This document shows positions 17,663 to 27,930 of a stretch of DNA of 64,000 nt, one piece after another. The first letter of the stretch is position 1, and every line of letters begins with the position of its first letter. This DNA comes from Bombella favorum (GTDB taxonomy: Bacteria > Pseudomonadota > Alphaproteobacteria > Acetobacterales > Acetobacteraceae), in assembly GCF_014048475.1 (NCBI RefSeq), contig NZ_NWUS01000001.1:868001-932000 (forward strand), read 5' to 3'. The translations under genes were made by a program, and so were the position numbers. Under the pieces are notes generated by a model, which was not told where the DNA came from, ran no database searches, and saw nothing but the letters and a program-made list of their open reading frames with translations.

Positions 17663-19492
17663 CTACTGGCTGGCTGCTTCAAGAGACTGCAACGACACAA
17701 GCCGACGATAAGCACCATCCTGTAGGGCCATTAGGCTCTCGTGCGTGCCATCCTCAATAATCTGCCCCTGATGGAAGACCAGAATCCGATCCAAATCTCG
17801 CACAGTGGCCAGACGATGCGCTACAACCAACACGGTACGCTTTTCCATCAGGCGACTCATAGCTTCCTGCACAAGCATTTCTGACTCGGAATCAAGACTT
17901 GCGGTTGCCTCATCAAAAATCACGATCGGCGCATCGACCAGAAAAGCCCGGGCAATCGCTACACGTTGACGCTCCCCGCCAGAGAGCTTCACACCACGTT
18001 CACCGACCAGCGTATCGTACCCTTCAGCAAGGCGGGTGATGAACCCATCCGCATTGGCGCGTTTTGCCGCCTGTATGATGTCCTCACGCGAGGCATCAGG
18101 TCGCCCGTAGGCAATATTCTCCGCCAAGGTGCGATGAAATAGCACAGGCTCCTGCGGGACCAATGCAATCTGACGCCTGAGGCTCTGCTGGGTAACATGA
18201 GCAATATCCTGCCCATCAATCAGGATGCTCCCTTCATCCACATCATAAAGACGCTGAAGCAGCCGTGTTAGCGTCGTCTTACCAGACCCAGAGGCCCCCA
18301 CGAGCGCTATGCGGCCTCCCGCTGCAATTCTTAGGGAAAGCCCCTGATAGATCGGCTTTTCCTGAGACGGATAACGGAAGGTCACATCCGATAGATTAAT
18401 CGCCCCAGCCTTCACTACCAACGGGGCCGCATCCGATGCATCCTGAATGGCCGGCTCGGTCGAGAACAGCCCGACAAGCTCTTCCATCTCATTTACAGAC
18501 CGCTGAACCTGACTCACCTGCTGGCCGAGGTCCCGCAAATAGCCCTGAATAAGAAACATCATCGTCAACACATAAGCCACATCGCCCGGCCCAGCCGTGC
18601 CACGCCACCAAAGAATCACCGCCAGACCGATCATCACCACACGCATCAATAACGTGTAGGAAGCCTGAAAATTGGCACTGTTCGTACCCCGGTACCAACT
18701 ATAATAGGTCTTCTCCGCCCATGTACGGGCGACGGCATGAAGGTGCTCCTCTTCCCGCCCCTCCGCACCAAAACTCTTCACAACGGAATTGCAGGTAACA
18801 GCGTCCCCCAACACGGCCCCCATTCTGGAATCCCACTCATTGGAGGTCCGAGCCGTGGGGGCCACATAGCGCAGAGCCAGCCAGATGGAGATACAAGCAA
18901 ACAGCCCGACCATCACCGCCAGCACCAGCCCCATGAGCGGTGCCCGCACCAGCAGGACGAGTGTTGTCCCCAGCAGGACCAGAACCTCGGGCAGGATGAG
19001 CAAAAGCAATGTGTCGTCCAGTGTATCAATGGCCCAGATGCCACGGGTGATACGCCGTACGGTAGAACCTGCGAAACTATTGGCGTGCCAGTCTGACGAA
19101 AAACGCTGCACACGGGCAAAAGCGTCATCCAAGACCCGACGCATGACAGCGAGACTAAGTTTACTGATTCCCAAATAAGAAGAGCGTCGCCCCAGCACAC
19201 CCACCAGCCCTAAAACCAGCAGGCCACCCACCATCAACAGCGCATCATGCAGCAGATGTCCCCGCCCACTTTCTGCCGAGGAGGTGGAAATATCCCCTAC
19301 CAGACGCCCAGCCAGCAGAGGCGTGCAAATATCTGCTACCGTTGCCAGAGCGACGCCGCTCAATGTCCATGCTAGCAGGGCCGGATGCCGTACCCAGCGG
19401 GTCATCACAAAAGACAATATTGCTCCAAAAGAGAGCGTCTTCATGCTGCGCTGCCCGTCCTTACTTTCTGCCACGCCTGTCTCTCCATCCAT
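17663..19492 (-). CDS. ABC exporter, fused membrane and ATPase domains (MsbA-like half-transporter)
   Basis: A 609-residue half-transporter. Six membrane spans (about 35-330) precede an ATPase domain (about 360-590) with Walker A GASGSGKTT, Q-loop VPQEPVLFH, signature LSGGERQR, Walker B IVIFDEATASLD and H-loop VAHRL. It is expected to act as a homodimer in the inner membrane, exporting lipid or a hydrophobic compound, but the substrate is unknown; the LpxO-like gene nearby is suggestive only. The ATG at 19490-19492 is preceded by a TTG that could also start. The hydrophobic part contains an unusually cysteine-poor, arginine-bounded span pattern typical of this class. Confidence 0.9.
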   Translation of the reverse strand: MDGETGVAESKDGQRSMKTLSFGAILSFVMTRWVRHPALLAWTLSGVALATVADICTPLLAGRLVGDISTSSAESGRGHLLHDALLMVGGLLVLGLVGVLGRRSSYLGISKLSLAVMRRVLDDAFARVQRFSSDWHANSFAGSTVRRITRGIWAIDTLDDTLLLLILPEVLVLLGTTLVLLVRAPLMGLVLAVMVGLFACISIWLALRYVAPTARTSNEWDSRMGAVLGDAVTCNSVVKSFGAEGREEEHLHAVARTWAEKTYYSWYRGTNSANFQASYTLLMRVVMIGLAVILWWRGTAGPGDVAYVLTMMFLIQGYLRDLGQQVSQVQRSVNEMEELVGLFSTEPAIQDASDAAPLVVKAGAINLSDVTFRYPSQEKPIYQGLSLRIAAGGRIALVGASGSGKTTLTRLLQRLYDVDEGSILIDGQDIAHVTQQSLRRQIALVPQEPVLFHRTLAENIAYGRPDASREDIIQAAKRANADGFITRLAEGYDTLVGERGVKLSGGERQRVAIARAFLVDAPIVIFDEATASLDSESEMLVQEAMSRLMEKRTVLVVAHRLATVRDLDRILVFHQGQIIEDGTHESLMALQDGAYRRLVSLQSLEAASQ

Positions 19493-19598
19493 CAAGACCT
19501 ATCAAACCATACCTCATTGCCCCGCCGCTTGAAGAAAAACCCAACTCCCCTTAGGAACAGACAGAATTTTCCCACAATGGCCGGACCATCCATTCCTT

Positions 19599-20297
19599 AT
19601 GGCTTCTTCCAGCACACCCCGCACACGCACGACAAAAACCCAGCCCCGCATGAGCCTGAAAGCCGTCCGGGCGTTCCTCAATGCGCTGGACAAAGCGCAC
19701 CCTGATGCCCGCAGCGAACTGATCTACAACAACACCTTCGAGCTGCTTGTCAGCGTTGTGCTTTCGGCACAAGCAACGGATGTTTCCGTCAACAAGGCCA
19801 CTCGTGCCCTTTATGAGGAAGCCCCCGATCCCGCCAGCATGGCCGCATTAGGTGAGGATGGCATCGCTCAACATATCCGCACCATAGGGCTTTGGCGTTC
19901 CAAAGCCCATAACGTGGCCTTACTCTGCCAGCAGCTGCTGGAAAAGCACAACGGTCAGGTACCCGATAGCCGTGAAGCGTTGGAGGCCCTGCCCGGCGTA
20001 GGCCGGAAAACGGCTAATGTCGTCCTCAACATCGCCTTTGACCAACCAACCATGGCTGTGGATACCCATATTTTCCGCCTTGGCAACCGTACAGGTCTTG
20101 CCCCGGGCAAAACCGTCCGTGCCGTGGAAGATGAGCTGGTACGCCGCATCCCCAAGGAGATGCTCCGCCCGGCCCATCACTGGCTTATCCTTCATGGCCG
20201 TTATGTCTGCAAGGCCCGCACACCGGAATGTTGGCGCTGTCCCGTTACAGAATGGTGCCTCTTCAAAGACAAGAACAAAATACCACCCAAACGGTGA
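19599..20297 (+). CDS. nth: Endonuclease III
   Basis: Nth is a DNA glycosylase/AP lyase removing oxidised pyrimidines. The 232-residue protein contains the HhH motif LPGVGRKTANVVL with its catalytic Lys, the catalytic Asp in MAVDTHIFRL, and the four-Cys iron-sulfur loop spaced C-X6-C-X2-C-X5-C at the C-terminus (CKARTPECWRCPVTEWC). An N-terminal Ser/Thr/Arg-rich extension of about 17 residues precedes the fold; the ATG encoding MSLKAVRAFL would remove it. It stands alone, divergent from the ABC exporter gene. Confidence 0.97.
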   Translation: MASSSTPRTRTTKTQPRMSLKAVRAFLNALDKAHPDARSELIYNNTFELLVSVVLSAQATDVSVNKATRALYEEAPDPASMAALGEDGIAQHIRTIGLWRSKAHNVALLCQQLLEKHNGQVPDSREALEALPGVGRKTANVVLNIAFDQPTMAVDTHIFRLGNRTGLAPGKTVRAVEDELVRRIPKEMLRPAHHWLILHGRYVCKARTPECWRCPVTEWCLFKDKNKIPPKR

Positions 20298-20395
20298 CCC
20301 TAGAGCCAATCACAGAACTAAGACCTTTATTTTATAAGAAAACTCTATAAAAGACCATTCCAAGATTAATCTATGATAAAACCATGAGATAAACC

Positions 20396-21340
20396 ATGAA
20401 ATCGCCATCACTGGAAGAGACGGCCATCGTTTTTGGGACAAACGGTAAAGACCTTTGGGCCACGCTCTGTGCCATCCAGTCTGTCATGGCTCATAACCCC
20501 CATACGAAGCTCGACTTCCACATTCTTCATACAAATGTTGCCCCTGCTCTCCAGCTCATCATCAGTGAGTTGTTTCAGGCGGCTCATAGCCATCTCACTT
20601 TTCATGATGTTGGACAAAAAGCCGCGGCCCTCCGCCTACATACCCATCAGCGATGGCGCAACGAATGTTTCTACCGTTGCTACCTTCCTGTCCTCTTCCG
20701 GGATACTGCCCATGTTCTCTGGTTGGACAATGCCTTGCTTGTTACCGGGTCGCTGGCCCCACTTCTAAACCGCTTTCCCCAGCAAGCAGGGATCGGCGCA
20801 GTGGCGGACCCCGTGGCCCAAATTCTCCGCCAGCATAATGTGCCCATTCACACCTTATTGGGCGATGCCCCCGCCGCTGGCCTGCCTGACCTCACCCTGC
20901 CCGCCTACACCCGCCGCCATCTATCCCTTTCCCGGCCGGAAGACTATTTTAACAGCGGCATGATGTTGCTCCGCCCCCGGTTCATCTCACCCTCACAAAT
21001 CAACCGCTGTTTTACCCTCGCCACACGCCCCTATCTCTGCCCAGGAACGGATATTCTCAATCAGGTCTTTCACGACCATGTCCATCTCCTGCCAGAACGC
21101 TGGAACTTTCTGACCGGCAAACTGACCGAAAATCTCTGCCTCCATTTACCAGAACACTGGAAGAAAAACCGAGAAAGCGAGCGGCTAAAACGCTGTATCA
21201 TTCAATTCCCCGAAGGGGCCAAACCGTGGGAGGACCCCACACTACCCGGCGCTAGCCATTATCGCCGTCTCTCTGCCACGCTGGAGCAACGCCTCAGCCA
21301 CATCGCTCCACCGTTGATTCGCACCTTATGCGGAGCCTGA
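20396..21340 (+). CDS. Glycosyltransferase family 8-like protein with altered metal-site motifs
   Basis: The 314-residue protein has the GT-A fold layout of family 8 (LPS glucosyl/galactosyltransferases): an N-terminal IVFGTNGKDLWATLCAIQSVM strand-helix, RNECFYRCYLPVLF, VLWLDNALLVTGSL, EDYFNSGMMLLRPR and a C-terminal IIQFPEGAKPW. The family's DxD manganese motif normally reads like LDADILV; here it is LDNALLV, so the second Asp is missing, and the C-terminal His that usually completes the metal site is Gln. It may be inactive, metal-independent or use other ligands. It sits alone between nth and the convergent comEC, and is locally A/T-rich upstream. Confidence 0.8.
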   Translation: MKSPSLEETAIVFGTNGKDLWATLCAIQSVMAHNPHTKLDFHILHTNVAPALQLIISELFQAAHSHLTFHDVGQKAAALRLHTHQRWRNECFYRCYLPVLFRDTAHVLWLDNALLVTGSLAPLLNRFPQQAGIGAVADPVAQILRQHNVPIHTLLGDAPAAGLPDLTLPAYTRRHLSLSRPEDYFNSGMMLLRPRFISPSQINRCFTLATRPYLCPGTDILNQVFHDHVHLLPERWNFLTGKLTENLCLHLPEHWKKNRESERLKRCIIQFPEGAKPWEDPTLPGASHYRRLSATLEQRLSHIAPPLIRTLCGA

Positions 21341-21347
21341 CAGCCGA

Positions 21348-23561
21348 TCACTCCGCCGGCGCTAGCGGAAAAGGCGCAACCTGCTGAAGCTGCTCCCCAT
21401 CGGACCAAAGGCGGTCTCCCTGCGCCATTCTGTCCGATATAAGCCGGACATCATCAGTGCCCGTATCATAAACAGCCCAACTACCCTCGCGCCGCCCATC
21501 AGCTACTCCCAGCTGCCGGACGGAAGGACAGAGCGGATGCTGCTCCCCCAAACGGACCTCCAGCACGACATCCCGGCATGATACCCCCTCGACCTCATCC
21601 GGCCCCCTCACACCACGCCACAGAAGAACCCGATCTCCCCGCAAGTGGAGATGACACACACCTGCCGCACAATCCGGTATGCCGATATTGTGCGCTCTCC
21701 AGCCAAAGGCACGCTGCATCTCCTGCACAGCCAACCCAGAACCAGGCCGCCCCTCTAGCACACGCATCCCTCCCGCCTGCCGGATAGCCAGAACAGGCCC
21801 TGGCTCCACAAGAAGCATAACAGGCCGGTCAATCAGCCAGACCGCCACCAGTGCCCCTGCCATCGCACCAATACCAACCAAACGACCTCGGCCCTGCCAC
21901 AAGCACAACACGACCAGCCCCAACATGAACAGAACCACACTCCATGCTGGGAAAGATGGTACCGGCCATGAAGCCAACGGCGCAGATGCCACACGGCCCG
22001 CCAGCCAGCTAATAAGCCGTATACCTCGCCCCATCACCTGCAACGGAACAGAAGACAGACCAAGAGGCATCAACAACAGGGCTACCACGCCAGAGGGCAT
22101 CACCCACACACCCATCAGCGGCACCGCTAGTAGATTCGCTATGACAAACCACGGCTGAAAAGCTCCGAAATACGCCATGCTGAGGGGCAGGGTCGCAAGA
22201 CCAGCTAACAGGGATGTCATACCCAGTGTTGCCACTAGGGCAGCCACTCGCCGCCACAGGGCCGGAGGCTTCTGCCCATTATGTCCGCCCAGCCAAAACA
22301 GCCAGCCACGCCATGCCTCATACCCGGCAATCAGAGCCATCACAGCCGCAAAAGACATCTGGAAAGATACATCCAGCACCAGGTAAGGCGACGTGACCTC
22401 CAGTGCCAGACAGATGAGCGCAAGCCCCCGCATGGAGACGGCCCGCCTCCCCAGCAGCAAGGCCAGCACAGCCAGCCCGGCCATCCCCAACGCCCGTACC
22501 CCCGGTACATGCAGGCCCGTCAATGCGACATAGCCTACCCCGGCGACAAAGGAGACCATCATGGCGACCTCCCGGCAGGGCCAGTAAGAAGACAAACACT
22601 GAGATAGGCTCATGCAACGTCTGGCCACAGTAAAAACCAGCCCCATGACAAACCCTAAATGTAACCCTGCCACAGCCAGAAGATGCGCCAGACCGGATGC
22701 TGCGTAACTCTGCCTCGTCTCTGCAGAAAGGCCACCCGTCTCCCCACATAACACAGCCTTTGCTACAGCCCCTTCCTGCCCGGGTAGCGTGGCTTCGATA
22801 AGCTGACCCACTCTCTGGCGCATATGCGCCAACCCACCACCCCAATGGGCAATAAAGCCGCTTCCCTGCGGGGACGTCACAGGCCGTGGGGGAGAAAGGG
22901 CCAACCCGGCCCCGGCACGCCCCGAAAACCAAGCAGCCCTCTGCCCATCATACCCGCCCGGCCAGAGCGGCGGAGAGGGCGAACGCAACAGTGCCCGTAG
23001 CCTCACAGACTGCCCAATCGCCAGACCTGTCAGACTCTCCTCCTGCCCCTTTTTGGGTAAAAACGTAACACTCACACGCCGTGACAGAGGGGCCATACCT
23101 TCATACCAAGGGGAATCAAAAACGGCACCATCCACTCCGATATGCCAGCCAGACCTCTGCCCCTCGTGCCGGCCTGAAAGCGGCTCCAGCACGGCCAGTT
23201 TCCCTTCCAGCCAAACAGCTTCCATAGGCAGACGTGGCATGGGAGGTTGCCGAACGGCCTGCCCATACGCCAGCAGAAAACCCAGCCCAACCGACAGCAA
23301 TCCACTCCCCAGACAATGAACCAGAAGCTGTTTGCCTGCAGCCCGTTCCGTGACAGCCACCATCTGGCGGCTCCAGGCCAGCAGCGACATCCCCATGAGG
23401 ACCAGAACGCCCATCATCAGGCAGAATCCCCATGAAGGTTCAGCTGAGAGGGAAAAATACCCCACAATGCCCAGAGCAACGCCAACAGGTAGCCAACAGG
23501 TCAGGCGGCTGCCCTGCCGGGCTACCCCCCCGGCGACCATCCCGACTATGCCAGTCCCCAT
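21348..23561 (-). CDS. comEC: ComEC/Rec2 family DNA uptake channel
   Basis: ComEC is the inner-membrane channel that imports single-stranded DNA during natural transformation. The 737-residue protein has two N-terminal spans, a DUF4131-type periplasmic OB-like domain (about 90-220), then the Competence domain with many spans (about 260-540, including SYAASGLAHLLAVAGLHLGF, the family hallmark) and a C-terminal extracytoplasmic domain. That last domain lacks an obvious metallo-beta-lactamase HxHxDH motif, as in several alphaproteobacterial members. It is divergent from gltX with 124 bases between. dprA lies 4 kb away, so two transformation genes are present in this window. Confidence 0.92.
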   Translation of the reverse strand: MGTGIVGMVAGGVARQGSRLTCWLPVGVALGIVGYFSLSAEPSWGFCLMMGVLVLMGMSLLAWSRQMVAVTERAAGKQLLVHCLGSGLLSVGLGFLLAYGQAVRQPPMPRLPMEAVWLEGKLAVLEPLSGRHEGQRSGWHIGVDGAVFDSPWYEGMAPLSRRVSVTFLPKKGQEESLTGLAIGQSVRLRALLRSPSPPLWPGGYDGQRAAWFSGRAGAGLALSPPRPVTSPQGSGFIAHWGGGLAHMRQRVGQLIEATLPGQEGAVAKAVLCGETGGLSAETRQSYAASGLAHLLAVAGLHLGFVMGLVFTVARRCMSLSQCLSSYWPCREVAMMVSFVAGVGYVALTGLHVPGVRALGMAGLAVLALLLGRRAVSMRGLALICLALEVTSPYLVLDVSFQMSFAAVMALIAGYEAWRGWLFWLGGHNGQKPPALWRRVAALVATLGMTSLLAGLATLPLSMAYFGAFQPWFVIANLLAVPLMGVWVMPSGVVALLLMPLGLSSVPLQVMGRGIRLISWLAGRVASAPLASWPVPSFPAWSVVLFMLGLVVLCLWQGRGRLVGIGAMAGALVAVWLIDRPVMLLVEPGPVLAIRQAGGMRVLEGRPGSGLAVQEMQRAFGWRAHNIGIPDCAAGVCHLHLRGDRVLLWRGVRGPDEVEGVSCRDVVLEVRLGEQHPLCPSVRQLGVADGRREGSWAVYDTGTDDVRLISDRMAQGDRLWSDGEQLQQVAPFPLAPAE

Positions 23562-23685
23562 CCTCTGCTCCCTGCATCGCTACCGTTACCCTCCATTCCA
23601 TAAATGCCGCCGCCTGTGATAAAGCCCATGGTGACACATTGAAGTGGATAGCCCGACCCATCCCGGCATGTTATAAGGCCTTCTC

Positions 23686-25089
23686 ATGAAGATCCGTACC
23701 CGTTTTGCTCCCTCGCCCACCGGCCTGCTCCATATCGGCAACGCCCGTGCTGCCCTGTTCAACTATCTATTCGCCCGTCATCACGGGGGAGAATTTGTCC
23801 TGCGCATTGAGGATACGGACCGAGAACGTTCTACCCAACATGCCGTAGACGTTATCTTTGACGGTCTGAAATGGATGGGGCTGGATTGGGACGGCGAACC
23901 CGTTTTTCAGGCGAGCCGGCAGGAGCGTCATGCAGAGATCGTTGCCCAGCTTATGGAAAAGGGCATGGCCTATCGCTGCTACTGCACGCCCGAAGAGCTG
24001 GCCGCCATGCGTGAGAAGGCCCGTGCCGAAAAACGCCCACCCCGCTACGACGGCACATGGCGTGATCGTGACCCTTCCGAAGCCCCAGAAGGCGTACCTT
24101 ATGCCATCCGCCTCAAAGCTCCGAAGGATGGTGAGACCATCATCAAGGACCTCGTACAGGGGGAAGTCCGTGTCGCTAATGCGGAAATGGATGACCTCAT
24201 CCTGCTCCGCTCCGATGGCACCCCGACCTATCTGCTCGCCGTGGTGGTGGATGACCACGATATGGGCATCACGCATGTCATGCGGGGTGATGACCATCTG
24301 ACGAACACGTTCCGTCAGGCCATGATCTACCGTGCCATGGGCTGGGACCTGCCAGAATTCGCCCATCTACCTCTTATTCATGGGCCAGATGGGGCCAAGC
24401 TCTCCAAGCGGCATGGTGCCCAGTCTGTTGTCGATTTCCGTGAAGAAGGCATCCTGCCGGAAGCCCTCTGCAACTATCTGCTGCGCCTCGGCTGGGGGCA
24501 TGGCGATGCGGAAGTGCTGGACCGTGAAGAACAGATCAAACTCTTCGACATAGATGGCATCGGCCGCTCCCCATCCCGGATGGACTATGTCAAGCTCGGC
24601 CACCTCAACGGCATCTGGATGCGCCGCGCCGATGATGAACGGCTGACCGCTCTGGTTATGCAGCGTCTGGAACAGCGTGACGATCTGAACCATGACGAGA
24701 CGGTCCGGGCCCGTGTGCTTGCCCTCATGCCGGGGTTAAAGGAACGAGCCAAAACAGTTGTGGAACTTGCCGATAACGCCTCTTTTGCCGGCCTGCGCCT
24801 GCCATTGAGCTTCACCCCCAAGGCGGAAAAGCATCTTGGCGAGGATGGAAAGAAGGTTCTGGCCGGGCTGGAAGAAAAACTGGCTGCGTTGGAGCCCTTC
24901 ACGGCTGAAGGAATCGACAGCACCCTGCGGGCCTTCGCTGCCGAGCATGAGCTAAAGCTGGGGGCTGTTGCCCAGCCGCTCCGTGCTGCCATGACAGGCA
25001 CCACAACATCGCCTGGAATCGACCTCACCCTTGCCGCACTGGGCCGGGATGAAGTTCTCGCTCGCATCCGGAGTGTCCTATCCGCATGA
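23686..25089 (+). CDS. gltX: Glutamate--tRNA ligase
   Basis: GltX charges tRNA-Glu (and in many alphaproteobacteria tRNA-Gln, corrected later by GatCAB). The 467-residue enzyme has the class I HIGH motif in [15 protein letters not shown], the KMSKS-type motif in [12 protein letters not shown], the Zn-region cysteines in [13 protein letters not shown], and the C-terminal anticodon-binding domain. Length and order are standard. Its stop overlaps the pyrB start by 4 bases (ATGAG), beginning a tight run gltX-pyrB-pyrC-like-plsY-dprA in which every junction overlaps. Alphaproteobacteria often carry two GltX copies; I cannot tell which this is. Confidence 0.97.
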   Translation: MKIRTRFAPSPTGLLHIGNARAALFNYLFARHHGGEFVLRIEDTDRERSTQHAVDVIFDGLKWMGLDWDGEPVFQASRQERHAEIVAQLMEKGMAYRCYCTPEELAAMREKARAEKRPPRYDGTWRDRDPSEAPEGVPYAIRLKAPKDGETIIKDLVQGEVRVANAEMDDLILLRSDGTPTYLLAVVVDDHDMGITHVMRGDDHLTNTFRQAMIYRAMGWDLPEFAHLPLIHGPDGAKLSKRHGAQSVVDFREEGILPEALCNYLLRLGWGHGDAEVLDREEQIKLFDIDGIGRSPSRMDYVKLGHLNGIWMRRADDERLTALVMQRLEQRDDLNHDETVRARVLALMPGLKERAKTVVELADNASFAGLRLPLSFTPKAEKHLGEDGKKVLAGLEEKLAALEPFTAEGIDSTLRAFAAEHELKLGAVAQPLRAAMTGTTTSPGIDLTLAALGRDEVLARIRSVLSA

Positions 25090-26024
25090 GCCTCACACAC
25101 CACATCCCCCACCTTCTTGGCATTGAGGGCATGACAGAAAAGGACATCACGCCTTTTCTGGACCTCGCCGAAAGCTACGCCCTGCTCAGCCGCTCCCGCA
25201 ATGCACCGCGGGACGTGCTACAGGGCCGCACCGTCATCAACCTCTTCTTTGAGGACAGTACACGCACACGCACCAGCTTCGAGCTGGCCGCTAAGCGGCT
25301 GGGTGCCGATGTGGTGAACATGACCGTTGCCACCAGCTCGGTCAACAAAGGGGAAACCCTGCTGGACACGGCCTCCACCCTCAATGCCATGCATTGTGAT
25401 CTGCTGGTGGTTCGTCATGCCCAGAGTGGTGCCCCGGCCCTGCTCTCGCAGAAAGTTGAAGCCAGTGTCGTCAATGCTGGCGATGGAATGCACGAACACC
25501 CCACACAGGCCCTGCTAGATGGCCTGACCATCCGGCGGCATTTCGGCCGCCTGAGCGGCCTGAAAATCGCCATATGCGGGGATATCGCCCATAGCCGTGT
25601 GGCCCGGTCGGATATTCATCTTCTGCGGGCAATGGGCAATGACATTCATCTGGCAGGCCCTCCTACCCTGCTTCCCGGTGCCCTCGGCACGCTGGACGGC
25701 GTCACCCTGCACCACAATATTGACGACGCCCTGAAGGATGCGGATGTCGCCATGTGTCTCCGTGTTCAGCGGGAGCGTATGGGCAGCGGGCTTGTTCCCA
25801 GCGCACGGGAGTATTTCTCCCTCTTCGGGCTGGACCGCCGCCGCCTTGCACTGGCCAAACCGGGGGCATTGGTGATGCATCCCGGCCCGATGAACCGAGG
25901 CGTGGAAATTGCTTCCGCTGTTGCCGATTCGCCCCAGAGCGTCATCTCCGAACAGGTCGAAATGGGCGTAGCCGTCCGTATGGCCGTGCTTGACCGTCTC
26001 TCCCGCATGAAGAATCCCGCATGA
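25086..26024 (+). CDS. pyrB: Aspartate carbamoyltransferase catalytic chain
   Basis: PyrB condenses carbamoyl phosphate and aspartate in pyrimidine synthesis. At 312 residues it has the phosphate-binding [18 protein letters not shown], the [16 protein letters not shown] segment with the catalytic His, and [13 protein letters not shown] near the end. The [12 protein letters not shown] loop contributes to carbamoyl phosphate binding from the neighbouring subunit. No pyrI regulatory gene follows; instead the overlapping next gene is a dihydroorotase-like protein that lacks catalytic residues, as in the class A ATCases of Pseudomonas. Confidence 0.97.
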   Translation: MSLTHHIPHLLGIEGMTEKDITPFLDLAESYALLSRSRNAPRDVLQGRTVINLFFEDSTRTRTSFELAAKRLGADVVNMTVATSSVNKGETLLDTASTLNAMHCDLLVVRHAQSGAPALLSQKVEASVVNAGDGMHEHPTQALLDGLTIRRHFGRLSGLKIAICGDIAHSRVARSDIHLLRAMGNDIHLAGPPTLLPGALGTLDGVTLHHNIDDALKDADVAMCLRVQRERMGSGLVPSAREYFSLFGLDRRRLALAKPGALVMHPGPMNRGVEIASAVADSPQSVISEQVEMGVAVRMAVLDRLSRMKNPA

Positions 26025-27298
26025 GCAGTATCCTTTTTGAGAATGTCCGACTGATCGACCCTGCCTCTGGGCGGGATGGCAAGGGAAGCCTGCTGGTCGA
26101 AAACGGCCGTATTGCCGCAATCGACCCCAAGGAAGCCCCCAAAGCCGCCCGTATTGTAGATGGCAACGGGGCAGTCCTCTGCCCTGGCCTTGTGGACATG
26201 CGGGCCAGCTTTGGCGAACCGGGGGCTGAATATCGGGAAAGCATCGATTCCGGCATTCAAGCTGCCGTAGCAGGAGGCATCACCTCTCTGGCCTTGCTGC
26301 CCGATACCGACCCGGCCATTGATAATCCGGCACTCGTTCATTACATCCGCCGCCGTGGGGAGGAGACAGGTCTTGTCTCCATCCATCCCTACGGTGCGCT
26401 GACAAAAGGCTGTGCCGGTGTGGAAATGGCTGAAATCGGCCTACTGAAAAAAGCCGGAGCGGTTGGCTTCACCGATGGAGCCCGTGCCATTGCCGATACC
26501 AAGCAGATGCGCAACCTGCTGGCTTATTCCGGCTTTCTAGACACAATCATCATCCTCCACCCGGAAGACCCGTCCCTAGCCAAAGGGGGCTGTGCCACAG
26601 CTAGCCCGCAGGCTGTGAAGATGGGGCTACCGCAGATTCCCGCCTGCGCTGAGGCAATGATGGTCGCCCGGGACCTCCGCCTAGCCGAGCTGACCGGGGC
26701 CCGCATCCATTTCGGGCATATCTCCACTGGCGAGGCTCTTGGTCTGATTGCCGAGGCTAAGAAACGGGGAACCCGTGTCACCTGCGATACGGCACCGCCT
26801 TACTTTGCTATGACGGAAGCGGATATCGGCGACTTCCGTACCTATGCCAAACTCTCCCCGCCTTTGCGCCTGGAGGCGGACCGACAGGCTGTGCTGGCCG
26901 GTCTGGCCGATGGTACCATTGATGCCATCGCCTCCGACCACAGCCCCGCCGATGCGGATGACAAGCGTCTCCCCTTCGCACAAGCCCGTGCGGGCGGGAC
27001 CGGTCTTGTTACCCTACTTGGCGTAACACTGCGGGCAGGCCTACCCTTACTGGATGCCTTGCGTCTGCTCACTGTGGCCCCGGCCCGTCTGCTAGGGCTG
27101 GAAGCTGGCACACTCACCATCGGCGCAGCAGCCGATCTCTGCCTCTTCAACCCTGAAGAAGAATGGACAGTTGCAGCGGGTGATCTGCCCGGTCGGGCGC
27201 AGAACACTCCCTTTGATGGCCAGACACTCAAAGGCCGTATCTTGCGGACCTTCCATCACGGCAGGGAAGTCTTCACCGCTGAAGGTCTCTCTTCATGA
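26021..27298 (+). CDS. Dihydroorotase-like protein, probably non-catalytic (PyrX type)
   Basis: The 425-residue protein has the amidohydrolase fold of PyrC but lacks key metal ligands. Where active enzymes read DxHxHxREPG, this has [10 protein letters not shown] (about 64-73), losing both His residues. The later family His-His segment reads APPYFAMT, so that ligand is also changed. The IHFGHIST pair and SDHSPAD are retained. In Pseudomonas and relatives an inactive PyrC-like chain next to PyrB is needed to assemble a dodecameric ATCase, and I infer the same structural role. A true pyrC should then exist elsewhere. It overlaps pyrB and plsY by 4 bases each. Automatic annotation would likely call it dihydroorotase. 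Confidence 0.9.
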   Translation: MSSILFENVRLIDPASGRDGKGSLLVENGRIAAIDPKEAPKAARIVDGNGAVLCPGLVDMRASFGEPGAEYRESIDSGIQAAVAGGITSLALLPDTDPAIDNPALVHYIRRRGEETGLVSIHPYGALTKGCAGVEMAEIGLLKKAGAVGFTDGARAIADTKQMRNLLAYSGFLDTIIILHPEDPSLAKGGCATASPQAVKMGLPQIPACAEAMMVARDLRLAELTGARIHFGHISTGEALGLIAEAKKRGTRVTCDTAPPYFAMTEADIGDFRTYAKLSPPLRLEADRQAVLAGLADGTIDAIASDHSPADADDKRLPFAQARAGGTGLVTLLGVTLRAGLPLLDALRLLTVAPARLLGLEAGTLTIGAAADLCLFNPEEEWTVAAGDLPGRAQNTPFDGQTLKGRILRTFHHGREVFTAEGLSS

Positions 27299-27930
27299 GT
27301 GGTATCCTGACCTGGACCCTCATGCCGCCCAGTCTGCCCGTCATCGCCCTTGTGGCGTATCTTCTGGGTAGCATCCCGTTTGGCCTCCTGCTCACAGCAA
27401 TGAGTGGGCAAGGCGATATCAGGCGCATCGGTTCTGGCAATATCGGGGCCACCAATGTGCTGCGAACAGGGCGTAAGGGACTCGCTGCTGCTACTCTTTT
27501 CCTGGATGCCTTCAAAGGGCTACTCGCTGTTCTGCTGGCAGAGGCACTCTCGCCGCATAATACGGCACTCTGCCTCTCCGTAGCAGGGTGTGCGGTCGTG
27601 TTGGGCCATTGCTTCCCTATTTGGCTAGGCTTTCGGGGGGGCAAGGGTGTCGCTACGGGGATCGGTGTCTTCTGGGGCATGTGCTGGCCGGTTGGACTGC
27701 TCTGCACGATCCTCTGGCTGGCTGGGGTACGCCTTAGCAAGATTTCCTCTGTCGGGGCGTTGCTGGCTTTTCTAGCAGCACCTTTCCTGATGGTGGCATT
27801 CTCTCTAGCGCCCATCATGTCGGCACGGCCTATTGCTGCAGCTCTGATCACTCTGCTGATTCTTCTGCGCCACTACGGCAATATTGCCCGCCTTTGTAGC
27901 GGAACGGAACCTCGTGTCGGGCAGAAATGA
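27295..27930 (+). CDS. plsY: Glycerol-3-phosphate acyltransferase PlsY
   Basis: PlsY transfers an acyl chain from acyl-phosphate to glycerol-3-phosphate at the inner membrane, the first step of phospholipid synthesis. The 211-residue protein has five or so membrane spans and the three conserved loops: YLLGSIPFGLLL, GSGNIGATNVLR (substrate site) and GLGFRGGKGVATGIGV-like FRGGKGVATGIGVF. Length is normal. The start ATG overlaps the stop of the dihydroorotase-like gene by 4 bases, and dprA begins before its end. Confidence 0.97.
   Translation: MSGILTWTLMPPSLPVIALVAYLLGSIPFGLLLTAMSGQGDIRRIGSGNIGATNVLRTGRKGLAAATLFLDAFKGLLAVLLAEALSPHNTALCLSVAGCAVVLGHCFPIWLGFRGGKGVATGIGVFWGMCWPVGLLCTILWLAGVRLSKISSVGALLAFLAAPFLMVAFSLAPIMSARPIAAALITLLILLRHYGNIARLCSGTEPRVGQK

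Noticed and set aside
25515-26386. Long minus-strand frames opposite pyrB and the dihydroorotase-like gene
   Set aside because: Antisense shadows of genes with strong family motifs.
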